A stretch of DNA of 10,966 bases from DAOTTI01 sp034437795 (GTDB lineage: Bacteria > Chloroflexota > UBA11872 > UBA12225). The position numbers and the translations under genes are program-made. Below are positions 1 through 6,788 of the stretch, one piece after another. How positions within the stretch are numbered: position 1 is the stretch's first letter; the number at the start of each line of letters is the position of its first letter. The stretch is from assembly GCA_034437795.1 (NCBI GenBank), contig DAOTTI010000087.1, forward strand, positions 1 through 10,966, read 5' to 3'. Under the pieces are notes generated by a model that was not told where the DNA came from, did not search any database, and saw only the letters and a list, made by a program, of their open reading frames with translations.

Positions 1-904
1 CGTTCACGCCGCCGGCGGCGTCCCCCAGCGCCAGGAGCGCCGGCACCCGCGCCGCGTCGAGCGCATCCGCGTCCGAGAGGTCGCGCGGGAAGAAGCTGAG
101 CCCGATCGCCGGCGGCTCCTGCTGGTAGGCGAAGGCGTTGTGCGGGTGGATGCTCTCCTCCGCCTCGCACTCCACCTCGAACCAGGTCACCAACGGATGT
201 CGGCGCAGCCACAGCACCACGTCCCGCAGCACGTCCTCCACAAACTTGGGGTGGTAGTACCCCTTCTCCGTGATGTACTTCTCGTCCGGCCGCTTCACCA
301 GGGGATAGATCTCGCAGCTCCCGAACCGCTCGAGCTCCGCAATCAGGTCTTCCAGCCACAAGAACTGCCCGCGTACCGTGCGCAGCTTGACCCGCAGCCA
401 GGCCCGCTGGTTGTGCGCCCCCGCCACCGAGATCTCCTTGCTGCATGGGCACACCGTCGTGATGGGCACGTGCACGCCGACCACCAGGTCGTAGCCCACC
501 TCCTTGCAGAGCATGGCGTCGAACTGGCAGTCGTAACCCATGGTGCTCTCCTGCCCGCTCACCGGCGCCCGCTTCTTGATGAAGTACTTGAAGCCCACGT
601 GGATGTGGGCGCGGTCGGCGTTGAGCCGGCGCCGCGTGTCCGCCAGGATGTGCTCGAGCTGCCCGCTGGACGACGGCTGGTCCTTCCACTTCTCCAGGAT
701 CTCGATGAAGCGGCTCATGTGCGTCCCCTTGTAATGGCGGGGCAGGTCTACACTGAGCCGTATCTTCGCCAGCACCGTCTGAAACCCGCCCTCCTTCTGC
801 TTGATCCGGAAGGGGAGCTCCACGTTCTTGACGCCCACTCGCTGCAGGTCCACCTCGCGCACGTCCACGCGCCCCTGCACGTCGTTCATTGCGCTGTGAA
901 TCAT
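1..904 (-). CDS. folE2: GTP cyclohydrolase IB (FolE2 type), 3' end beyond window
   Basis: This enzyme converts GTP to 7,8-dihydroneopterin triphosphate, the first step towards folate and other pterins. FolE2 is the metal-flexible alternative to FolE. Reading the minus strand from the ATG at 904 gives family blocks in order: DLPRHYKGTHMSRFIEIL, then TTVCPCSKEIS with the conserved cysteine region at residues 152-154, GAHNQRAWLRVKL, DEKYITEKGYYHPKFVEDVL, and ESIHPHNAFAY near residues 250-260. A weak Shine-Dalgarno (AGGA) lies about 12 bases before this ATG; the next in-frame ATG at 889 has none. The recognisable domain ends near residue 260, but the frame stays open for about 40 more residues to the window edge without a stop, so there is an unusual C-terminal tail or a fusion. 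It is divergent from uvrA. Family assignment is very secure; the tail is unexplained. Confidence 0.95.
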   Translation of the reverse strand, partial: MIHSAMNDVQGRVDVREVDLQRVGVKNVELPFRIKQKEGGFQTVLAKIRLSVDLPRHYKGTHMSRFIEILEKWKDQPSSSGQLEHILADTRRRLNADRAHIHVGFKYFIKKRAPVSGQESTMGYDCQFDAMLCKEVGYDLVVGVHVPITTVCPCSKEISVAGAHNQRAWLRVKLRTVRGQFLWLEDLIAELERFGSCEIYPLVKRPDEKYITEKGYYHPKFVEDVLRDVVLWLRRHPLVTWFEVECEAEESIHPHNAFAYQQEPPAIGLSFFPRDLSDADALDAARVPALLALGDAAGGVN

Positions 905-924
905 TTGTAACCCGTTTCCTAAGC

Positions 925-930
925 ATTCTA
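925..930 (-). promoter_or_regulatory. Possible -10 box for folE2
   Basis: On the minus strand TAGAAT lies about 20 bases upstream of the folE2 ATG, one base from the sigma-70 -10 consensus. No convincing -35 is visible at the usual distance, so this is tentative. Confidence 0.3.
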
Positions 931-995
931 ACCCCCGCCTCCACCCGACCTTCGCGCCCTCGCGCCCCGCTCGCAACCTTCGTCCCGCCCGTGCG

Positions 996-1022
996 TTGGT
1001 AAAGTGCGGCTCGGACTAGAAC
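996..1022 (+). promoter_or_regulatory. Possible uvrA promoter
   Basis: TTGGTA (996-1001) and TAGAAC (1017-1022) resemble -35 and -10 hexamers separated by 15 bases, shorter than ideal. The spot is the least GC-rich part of the folE2-uvrA gap. It would leave a leader of about 60 bases before the TTG start at 1089. No SOS (LexA) box was recognised. Confidence 0.25.
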
Positions 1023-1046
1023 AAATGCGCTACCATGCGCGGAGCC

Positions 1047-1080
1047 CCCTCGCTCCCGCCGGGGCGAGGGAGGGCAGGGG
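1047..1080 (+). repeat. Palindromic repeat in uvrA leader carrying the Shine-Dalgarno
   Basis: CCCTCGC (1047-1053) pairs with GCGAGGG (1064-1070), and CCC (1055-1057) extends the stem with GGG (1061-1063), leaving one bulged T. The following purine tract GGGAGGGCAGGGG (to 1080) sits 8 bases before the TTG at 1089 and is the obvious ribosome-binding site. The stem followed by a GGG-rich tail resembles the dispersed palindromes at 9522-9550 and 9583-9612, so the uvrA ribosome-binding site seems to be built from a repeat. Folding of the hairpin could limit its access. Confidence 0.5.
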
Positions 1081-1088
1081 ATGAGACG

Positions 1089-4000
1089 TTGAGGCCAGAC
1101 AAGATCATTATCCGCGGTGCTCGCGAGCACAACCTCAAGAACGTCACCGTCGAGATCCCGCGCGACCAGCTAGTCGTGCTCACCGGGGTCTCCGGCTCCG
1201 GCAAGTCCTCCCTGGCCTTCGACACTCTCTACGCCGAAGGCCAGCGCCGGTATGTGGAGAGCCTCTCCAGCTACGCCCGCCAGTTCCTGGGAGCGCAGCA
1301 GAAGCCGGCGGTGGACTACATCGCCGGGCTGTCCCCCGCCATCTCCATCGAGCAGAAGACCGCCTCCAAGAACCCGCGCTCCACCGTCGGCACCGTCACA
1401 GAGATCCATGACTATCTGCGCGTGCTCTATGCCCGCATCGGCGAGCCCCACTGCCCCTCCTGCGGGCGGAAGGTCGGCGCCCAGACGGCCGAGCAGATCG
1501 TGGACCAGATCCTGGCCCTGGAGCCCGGCTCCCAGTGGCTCATCCTGGCGCCGGTGGCGCGTAACCGCAAGGGCGAGTTTCAGGACGTCTTTACCCAGGC
1601 CCGCAAGGATGGCTTCGCCCGCGTGCGCGTCAACGGGCGCATCTACTCCCTGGACGAGCCGATCAAGCTGGACAAGAAGCGCAAGCACCTGGTGGACATC
1701 GTGGTGGACCGCATCCGGATCCCCGCACCGGATGAAGGCGACGACGTCGACCGCGCCCGTCTCACCGACTCCGTCGAGACCGCCCTCCGTTTCGGTGAAG
1801 GCGCTCTCGTCCTGGCTCCCTACGGGAGCAGTGGTGAGCCAGGCGCAGCGAGCAGGGCGTCGCGATCCACAGGAGACAACCCACTACTCGCAACTCGCAC
1901 CTCGGGCCAGGGTGAGTCGGGCGGCGGGCTGAAGGGCCTGGCCGCCTGGGCCGGAGACCTGCTCTTCTCGGAGAAGAACGCCTGCCTGTACTGCGGGCTG
2001 TCGTTCGACGAGCTCAGCCCGCAGATGTTCTCCTTCAACAGCCCGGCCGGCGCCTGTCCCGAGTGCCTGGGCCTGGGCACGACCATGGAGGTCGATCCGG
2101 CCCTAGTCGTCCCTGATCCGTCAAAATCGATCCGCGACGGCGCGATCGTGCCCTGGGGCGAGCAGGATGACGAGCAGGAGGCCGGCACCTCCTGGGGCGA
2201 CCAGTTCCGCGCCCAGATCCTGGCCCACTACGGCATCTCGCCGGACGTGCCGTTCAAAGACCTGCCCGCGTCCCAGCGCCAGATCCTGCTCTACGGTGCC
2301 CCTCAGGCAGGCGAGAAGATCAAGGTCACCTGGCGCAACAAGGACGGCTCCCACGGCTCCTGGTTCTCCCGCTGGGAGGGCGTTATCCCGCGCGTCAAGC
2401 GCCGCCTGAAGCAGACCCACTCCGAGAGCGTGCGGGAGCACCTGCTCCAGTTCTTCTCCCAGCAGCCCTGCGGGGCCTGCGGCGGCGCCAAGCTCAAGCC
2501 GGAGGCGCGCGCCGTCACGGTCGGCGGCAAGAGCCTTGTCGAGGTGGAGCGTCTCTCCATTGCCGAAGCGCTGGCCTTCTTCGAGCGACTGGATCTGCCG
2601 GCGCGCGAGCAGGTCATTGCCCAGGAGCTACTCAAGGAAATCTGCGGGCGCCTGCGCTTCCTCATGAACGTCGGCCTGCACTACCTCACGCTGGACCGCG
2701 CCGCCCCCACCCTCTCCGGCGGCGAGGCCCAGCGTATCCGCCTGGCCAGCCAGATTGGGTGCGGGCTGGTCGGCGTTCTATACATCCTGGACGAGCCTTC
2801 CATCGGCCTCCACCAGCGCGACAACGGCAAGCTCATCCGCACGCTGGAGGACCTGCGCGACGTGGGCAACACCGTCGTGGTCGTCGAGCATGACCTGGAG
2901 ACGATGCTGGCGGCCGACTACATCATCGACTTCGGCCCCGGCGCGGGGATCCACGGCGGCGCCGTCGTCGCCTGCGGCTCGCCCGCCGAGGTCGCGCGCC
3001 ACCCCCACTCCCTGACCGGCAAATATCTCTCTGGCACGCTGCGGATCCCCGTGCCCGCGCAGCGCCGCGCGCCCGGCGACCGGTGGCTGGTCGTCCACGG
3101 CGCGCGGGAGCACAACCTCAAGGACATCACCGTGCGGTTCCCGTTGGAGACGCTGGTGGTGGTCACCGGCGTCTCCGGCTCCGGCAAGTCGTCGCTGGTC
3201 AACGAGATCCTCTACAAGGCCCTGGCGCGCGACCTGATGCGGGCCGGCGCCAGGCCCGGCGCGCACGAGCGCATCGAAGGCGTGGAGCACCTGGACAAGG
3301 TCATCGCCATCGACCAGGATCCCATCGGGCGCACGCCCCGCTCCAACCCCGCCACCTACGTCGGTGTCTATGACGGCATCCGCGACCTCTTCGCCCAGCT
3401 GCCGGAGGCGCGCATCCGCGGCTACAGGCCCGGCCGTTTCTCCTTCAACGTCAAGGGCGGGCGCTGCGAGGCCTGCCAGGGCGACGGCCTCAAGCGCATT
3501 GAGATGCAGTTCCTGGCCGACGTCTTCGTGCCCTGTGAGGTCTGCCACGGCAAGCGCTTCAACCGCGAGACCCTGGAGGTCACCTTCAAGGGCAAGAGCA
3601 TCGCCGACGTGCTGGAGATGACCGTCGATGAGGCGGCTGCGCTCTTCGCCAGCGTGCCCCACGTCGCCCGCATCCTGCAGACGCTGATCGACGTCGGCCT
3701 CGGCTATATGAAGCTCGGCCAGCCGGCCCCCACCCTCTCCGGCGGCGAGGCCCAGCGCGTCAAGCTGGCGAGAGAGCTGTGCCGCCCGGCCACGGGGCGC
3801 ACCCTCTACGTACTGGATGAGCCGACCACCGGCCTCCACTTCGCCGACATCCAGAAGCTGCTGGACGTGCTCCAGCGCCTGGTGGAGAGCGGCAACAGCG
3901 TGGTCGTCATCGAGCACAACCTGGACGTGATCAAGACCGCCGACTGGATCATCGATCTGGGCCCTGAGGGCGGCGACGGTGGGGGCGAGATCCTGGCTGA

Positions 4001-4430
4001 GGGCCCGCCGGAGCACGTCGCCACAGTGGAGCGTTCCTTCACCGGCCGCTTCCTGCGCGCCGCGCTCGGCCTCGCGCCCTACCCAGCGCTCGATGGCTAC
4101 GATCGGCCGGACGGCAGGGCCTCGATCACTGAGAGCGAGACGGCGAGCGAGCGCGCCCTGGAAGGCCATCCGGCGCTCAATGGCCAGGATGCCAGCCAGA
4201 CGCCGGACGGCGCGCTGGCCATCACTCCCGCCGCCCTGCGCGCGCTGCGCCTTGCGCTTGGCCTCTCCCAGGCCGAAGCCGCCCAGCGGATCGGAATCTC
4301 CCGCGGCCTGCTGGCAGAAGCTGAACGGGGGCGCCGCACCGGCGAGCGCACCCTGGCGCGGATCGCGCTCGGCCTCCGTGAGATCGCTGCCGCGCCCACT
4401 CCGGCGCCTCAGCCGGCGCCGAGGAACTGA
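1089..4430 (+). CDS. uvrA: Excinuclease ABC subunit A with internal insert and C-terminal HTH extension
   Basis: This is the damage-sensing ATPase of nucleotide excision repair, which loads UvrB onto DNA in the cytoplasm. With the TTG start it has 1113 residues, against about 940-960 usually. An ATG at 1035 would add 18 atypical residues; from the TTG the protein begins MRPDKIIIRGAREHNLKN, as the family does, behind a strong purine-rich site. Visible elements: first Walker A GVSGSGKSS (33-41), zinc module C299/C302-C323/C326, first signature LSGGEAQ (542), Walker B ILDEP (566-570), second Walker A (694-702), zinc module C793/C796-C816/C819, second signature (883), Walker B VLDEP (908-912). 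All catalytic motifs are intact. Two oddities are an insert of about 37 residues near 243-279 and a tail of about 100 residues whose 1045-1099 segment looks like an Xre/Cro HTH. It should be functional. Confidence 0.97.
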   Translation: MRPDKIIIRGAREHNLKNVTVEIPRDQLVVLTGVSGSGKSSLAFDTLYAEGQRRYVESLSSYARQFLGAQQKPAVDYIAGLSPAISIEQKTASKNPRSTVGTVTEIHDYLRVLYARIGEPHCPSCGRKVGAQTAEQIVDQILALEPGSQWLILAPVARNRKGEFQDVFTQARKDGFARVRVNGRIYSLDEPIKLDKKRKHLVDIVVDRIRIPAPDEGDDVDRARLTDSVETALRFGEGALVLAPYGSSGEPGAASRASRSTGDNPLLATRTSGQGESGGGLKGLAAWAGDLLFSEKNACLYCGLSFDELSPQMFSFNSPAGACPECLGLGTTMEVDPALVVPDPSKSIRDGAIVPWGEQDDEQEAGTSWGDQFRAQILAHYGISPDVPFKDLPASQRQILLYGAPQAGEKIKVTWRNKDGSHGSWFSRWEGVIPRVKRRLKQTHSESVREHLLQFFSQQPCGACGGAKLKPEARAVTVGGKSLVEVERLSIAEALAFFERLDLPAREQVIAQELLKEICGRLRFLMNVGLHYLTLDRAAPTLSGGEAQRIRLASQIGCGLVGVLYILDEPSIGLHQRDNGKLIRTLEDLRDVGNTVVVVEHDLETMLAADYIIDFGPGAGIHGGAVVACGSPAEVARHPHSLTGKYLSGTLRIPVPAQRRAPGDRWLVVHGAREHNLKDITVRFPLETLVVVTGVSGSGKSSLVNEILYKALARDLMRAGARPGAHERIEGVEHLDKVIAIDQDPIGRTPRSNPATYVGVYDGIRDLFAQLPEARIRGYRPGRFSFNVKGGRCEACQGDGLKRIEMQFLADVFVPCEVCHGKRFNRETLEVTFKGKSIADVLEMTVDEAAALFASVPHVARILQTLIDVGLGYMKLGQPAPTLSGGEAQRVKLARELCRPATGRTLYVLDEPTTGLHFADIQKLLDVLQRLVESGNSVVVIEHNLDVIKTADWIIDLGPEGGDGGGEILAEGPPEHVATVERSFTGRFLRAALGLAPYPALDGYDRPDGRASITESETASERALEGHPALNGQDASQTPDGALAITPAALRALRLALGLSQAEAAQRIGISRGLLAEAERGRRTGERTLARIALGLREIAAAPTPAPQPAPRN
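1815..1925 (+). repeat. Repeat-like in-frame insert within uvrA
   Basis: Just before the family-conserved LLFSEK block and the first zinc module, uvrA carries extra coding sequence (about residues 243-279) rich in Gly, Ser, Arg and Ala with no family counterpart. It opens with a perfect hairpin GCTCCC-TAC-GGGAGC (1815-1829) like the intergenic palindromes of this window. It also contains two and a half copies of a heptamer, CTCGCAA, CTCGCAC, CTCG (1887-1904), related to the CTCGCYA heptamers at 7492-7522. A palindrome-type repeat captured in frame is the simplest reading. Confidence 0.5.
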
Positions 4431-4453
4431 AACCCGGCCACGCGGCTCGCCTG

Positions 4454-4531
4454 GATTATTCACGACCAGCGAGACGAGTCCGTCTCCCTGTGGGAGACGG
4501 TTAAGGTGAGGGCGCCGCGTCGTGAATAATC
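4454..4531. repeat. 78-bp MITE-like element with 13-bp perfect terminal inverted repeats
   Basis: GATTATTCACGAC (4454-4466) and its exact complement GTCGTGAATAATC (4519-4531) bound the element. Inside is a perfect 9-bp stem with a 3-base loop, CCGTCTCCC-TGT-GGGAGACGG (4480-4500), followed by GTTAAGGTGAGGGCG. It starts 24 bases after the uvrA stop, so as RNA it could serve as a transcription barrier. The right half is clearly related to 9593-9629. There is no coding content. Confidence 0.75.
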
Positions 4532-4544
4532 TGGGCTACGTAGG

Positions 4545-4612
4545 CGCTGGTACGTTCGTGCGGGACAGGACTGCCGCGCATCGATGGACATGGCGGCGCG
4601 AACATACCAGCG
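4545..4612. repeat. Long imperfect hairpin
   Basis: The 17-base arms CGCTGGTACGTTCGTGC (4545-4561) and GCGCGAACATACCAGCG (4596-4612) are complementary except at two positions. The 34-base loop holds a possible inner GCCGC/GCGGC pairing. It lies between the 78-bp element and the 88-bp MITE copy. It may be another palindromic mobile repeat or a structured RNA; nothing in the sequence decides. Confidence 0.5.
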
Positions 4613-4693
4613 GACAGTTGGTCACCGGCTGAGACGCTACGCTCGCCTGGAGCCCTGCGGAGATAGCCGGTCTTTCCATGCGTCGCTGGTGCC

Positions 4694-4781
4694 CTAGTGC
4701 ACCATCAGGCCAGCGATTTGGCATGGCCTTCCCTGGTGCGCGGGCTGGCATTCCCAAAGAGGTCGTCTGAAACAGCACTAG
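4694..4781. mobile_element. 88-bp MITE, copy 1
   Basis: The element has CTAGTGC at one end (4694-4700) and the complement GCACTAG at the other (4775-4781). A second copy of exactly the same length lies at 7340-7427; by direct comparison they differ at 7 of 88 positions, about 92% identity. The terminal CTAG may include a duplicated target (TA or CTAG), as in elements mobilised by IS630- or IS5-type transposases. No transposase gene is present in the window, so it is non-autonomous. Confidence 0.8.
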
Positions 4782-4815
4782 CGGGGCATGGCCGGTTCTT
4801 CACGAGGCGGCGCCC

Positions 4816-5189
4816 TCACCACCGCCCGCTCCGCGGGCCTTCCCACAGGGACCGCGAACTCTCCGCTAGCTGCGAAGAACCAGGCTCGTACCTAGCCACG
4901 GTGTTTCTGCTGAGTTCCGCAATCTGGCCTGCCTCTAGCAGGATCACCGCGGCGGAGTACTGGTCGGCCGAGTGCCCCGACTTCGGCACCTTGCCATCGT
5001 CCTCCATTTGCCACTGGGCCAGATACCGGTCGTGATCCGCCGCGAGGTCGCCGGGCTGCGATTGTCGTCGTCTCCCAGTCCAGCTAGCTGCCAGACGGGA
5101 TCCTCTTCCGCCGGGATCACGTCCTGTGCCATCCGCCGCAGGCCGGGGCGCACAACATCGAACATCGACCGCGCTGCTCGGCCTACCAT
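4816..5189 (-). pseudogene. Frameshifted small gene, antitoxin-like remnant
   Basis: From an ATG at 5189, preceded by GGAGG six bases away, the minus strand reads MVGRAARSMFDVVRPGLRRM and then EEDPVWQLAGLGDD. It then loses similarity to anything sensible, while a frame one base away continues with PGDLAADHDRYLAQWQMEDD and runs open to a TGA at 4816. The joined pattern, 'EDPxWxLxGLG ... GDLAxxHDxYL', resembles the C-terminal part of small antitoxin-type proteins paired with PIN toxins, as I recall that family. No PIN gene follows. The frame switch falls near 5050-5065. The strong ribosome-binding site and divergent palindromic operator suggest a formerly real gene. The family call is an inference, and the true 3' limit is uncertain. 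Confidence 0.35.
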
Positions 5190-5205
5190 TCAGGACCTCC
5201 ATCGA

Positions 5206-5229
5206 GATCATGAAGGAGCGTTCATGATC
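5206..5229. promoter_or_regulatory. Perfect 9-bp palindrome between divergent genes, operator candidate
   Basis: GATCATGAA (5206-5214) and TTCATGATC (5221-5229) form a perfect inverted repeat around a 6-base centre, extendable by two pairs after one mismatch. It lies 17 bases upstream of the minus-strand remnant's ATG and about 70 bases upstream of the ispH -10 box. That geometry fits a dimeric repressor site, plausibly for the antitoxin-like product itself, or a hairpin in the remnant's leader. Confidence 0.45.
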
Positions 5230-5296
5230 CCGAGCTATGCTGGCGCTCGCCATCGCCAATGCTCCGGCGGCATCGCCGTGTCCCCGGAGCCACCGA

Positions 5297-5302
5297 TATA
5301 AT
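5297..5302 (+). promoter_or_regulatory. -10 box for ispH
   Basis: A perfect TATAAT stands out in GC-rich surroundings 43 bases before the ispH ATG. No good -35 hexamer is seen 17 bases upstream. Purine-rich AAGGAAGGA at about 5322-5330 in the predicted leader can act as ribosome-binding site, though it is about 14 bases from the ATG. Confidence 0.5.
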
Positions 5303-5344
5303 CTGCCACCAGAGGAAGGACAAGGAAGGACCAAGCACACCTCG

Positions 5345-6232
5345 ATGCGTGTACTCCGTGCCCCGATGTACTCCGGCTTCTGCGGCGGGGTCAAGCGTGC
5401 CTGGAACCGGGCCGTCAAGGCCGCGACTGAGGCCGCCGCCACTGGCGAAGAGACCGTCTTCATCTCCGGCAAGCTGATCCACAATACCCCCGCCATGCGG
5501 GAGCTGGCGGCGCTCGGCGTGCGCGAGCTGACCGCGGAAGACATCCAGCGGGGCGTCACCGGTAAGACGCTGATCATGCGCGCCCACGGCGAAGGCCCCA
5601 GCACCTTCGAGCGGGCCAGGGCGCTGGGCCTGAACGTGATCGACGCCACCTGCCCCATCGTCACCGCGGTGCAGAAGATCGCGGTGCAGCTCGAGGAAGA
5701 GGGTTACCAGGTCATCGTCTTCGGCCACCGCAACCATCCGGAGGCCAGGGCCACCGTCGCCTATACCAAGCGCGGGTTCATCATTGAGTCCGCCGAAGAG
5801 GCGCGCCACCTGCCACGCTACCCGAAGCTGGCCTCCATCGCGCAGACCACCATGCTCCAGCGCGACTACCTGGAGCTGGTGGAGGTCCTCAAGACGAAGG
5901 CCGACGTCTATGAGGACCGTGGCCGCATCTGCGGCTGGACGCTGCACGCCCAGCAGGAGGCGGTCGAACTGGCCAGGCAGGTCCAGGCCATGGTCGTCGT
6001 CGGCGGCCGCGATAGCTCCAACACGCTCCAGCTCGTCCGCGTCTGCCGCGAGGTCTGCCCCACCTACCACGTCGAAACGGCCGGCGAGCTGCGCCCTGAG
6101 TGGTTCGATGGCCTGCACATCGTCGGGGTGGCTGCCGGCGCTTCCACCCGCGAGACCGACATCTCAGCCGTCGTCGCCTTCCTCGAGACGCTCCCCACGA
6201 CCGAGCGCGCCCCCGAACCGGCCCTTGTGTAG
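5345..6232 (+). CDS. ispH: 4-hydroxy-3-methylbut-2-enyl diphosphate reductase
   Basis: IspH (LytB) reduces HMBPP to IPP and DMAPP, the last step of the MEP isoprenoid pathway, using a [4Fe-4S] cluster. The 295-residue product has the usual family length. The three cluster cysteines are present: C13 in SGFCGGVKRA, C103 in DATCPIVT and C196 in RICGW. Substrate-pocket residues are also present: H46 in LIHN, H81 in RAHG, H131 and E133 in NHPEA, the QTT motif, the GGRDSSNT serine/asparagine motif and GVAAGAS near the end. The frame is open upstream to 5237, but the ATG at 5345 gives the normal family N-terminus and follows a clear -10 box. It stands alone: divergent from a broken minus-strand gene and convergent with a kinase fragment. 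It looks fully functional. Confidence 0.95.
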   Translation: MRVLRAPMYSGFCGGVKRAWNRAVKAATEAAATGEETVFISGKLIHNTPAMRELAALGVRELTAEDIQRGVTGKTLIMRAHGEGPSTFERARALGLNVIDATCPIVTAVQKIAVQLEEEGYQVIVFGHRNHPEARATVAYTKRGFIIESAEEARHLPRYPKLASIAQTTMLQRDYLELVEVLKTKADVYEDRGRICGWTLHAQQEAVELARQVQAMVVVGGRDSSNTLQLVRVCREVCPTYHVETAGELRPEWFDGLHIVGVAAGASTRETDISAVVAFLETLPTTERAPEPALV

Positions 6233-6236
6233 GCCC

Positions 6237-6270
6237 TGCGCACCCTGCATGCCTGCCATGCAGCGACGCA
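6237..6270 (+). terminator. Hairpin after ispH, possible terminator
   Basis: Immediately after the ispH stop, CTGCATG (6245-6251) pairs with CATGCAG (6257-6263) around a 5-base loop, with outer TGCG/CGCA (6237-6240 and 6267-6270) adding pairs. No T-run follows, so termination is only plausible. Confidence 0.35.
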
Positions 6271-6305
6271 TCAGGGGTCGTCTCATGGCCCTGGCGGTGC
6301 TCAGC

Positions 6306-6545
6306 GCGCTCGCGGTCCGGCGCGCCCAGCGTGTCGTAGAGCGCCTCCTTCACGTCATCCTTGGCTAGCAGCGCCAGCCGGAGCTCCGACGCCAGGCGGC
6401 GCACCAGCGTCGTCTTCCCCGTAGCCGGCGCGCCGCCGACGAGCACCACCAGCGGGCGCGTGTCACTCCTGCGCCCGTGCCCGCCGGCCACGGGCGCTCG
6501 ATATATGGGGGCGCGCGGTCCGGCCCAGCGCCACCGATCGCTCAT
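6306..6545 (-). pseudogene. Truncated P-loop kinase (AAA_33-like), N-terminal fragment
   Basis: From an ATG at 6545 the minus strand encodes a Walker A loop GGAPATGKT (residues 37-45; Lys44) after a short hydrophobic strand PLVVLV. It continues with LVRRLASELRLALLAKDDVKEALYDTLG and DRER, the typical opening of small AAA_33/zeta-toxin-like phosphotransferases, where SKDDxKExLfDxLGxxDRE is common. Similarity stops near 6306; the frame then stays open only as antisense to ispH. Full members are about 170-190 residues, so at least half, including the lid region, is gone. Since ispH is intact, this is best read as a deletion remnant. The ATG has weak upstream AGG motifs. Translation cannot be excluded but activity is unlikely. 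Confidence 0.6.
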
Positions 6546-6788
6546 GCGCGGGCCTACCTGCCGGAACGGCTCAGGGGACGCAGGCCGGCGTACACGGGGG
6601 GAGCCGTGAAGCGCCCCTTGATCAGAACCATCGGGACGAGCAAGGCACACGTCCGTCACGAGACAGTCCGGCACGAAGCAATCTGGCCCGCCAGGCGCTC
6701 GTGAAAACAAGCCGTGAAACTGGTTCCCCGTGAAACACTTCACCTGAGGCCGCTCCGCGCCCGGCGCCTGGCTATAATCCCTCCCGCC
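6546..6788. other. Noncoding gap upstream of comD-like gene
   Basis: There is no credible gene in either strand. CGTGAAA occurs three times, at 6700-6706, 6713-6719 and 6729-6735, the last forming GTGAA-N4-TTCAC (6730-6743). These sit about 40-70 bases upstream of the -10 box at 6773 and are candidates for a regulator-binding cluster. Confidence 0.35.
6773..6778 (+). promoter_or_regulatory. -10 box for the comD-comE-acetyltransferase operon
   Basis: A perfect TATAAT lies only 10 bases before the ATG at 6789, with TG four bases upstream of it. Transcription would start around 6784-6789, giving a leaderless or nearly leaderless mRNA; no Shine-Dalgarno is present before the ATG, which agrees. 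No convincing -35 is seen. Confidence 0.5.

Noticed and set aside
140..910. 256-residue plus-strand open frame at the left end
   Set aside because: It is exactly antisense to the well-conserved folE2 reading, and its translation is Leu/His/Pro-rich with no domain.
2778..4463. 561-residue minus-strand open frame
   Set aside because: It lies antisense to uvrA, whose motifs are complete; long antisense frames are expected in GC-rich coding sequence.
4694..4781. Short conserved peptide encoded on the minus strand of both MITE copies (around GKAMPNRWPDGAL)
   Set aside because: The two copies share the peptide simply because the DNA is about 92% identical; differences are not biased to silent positions and there is no start signal within the element.
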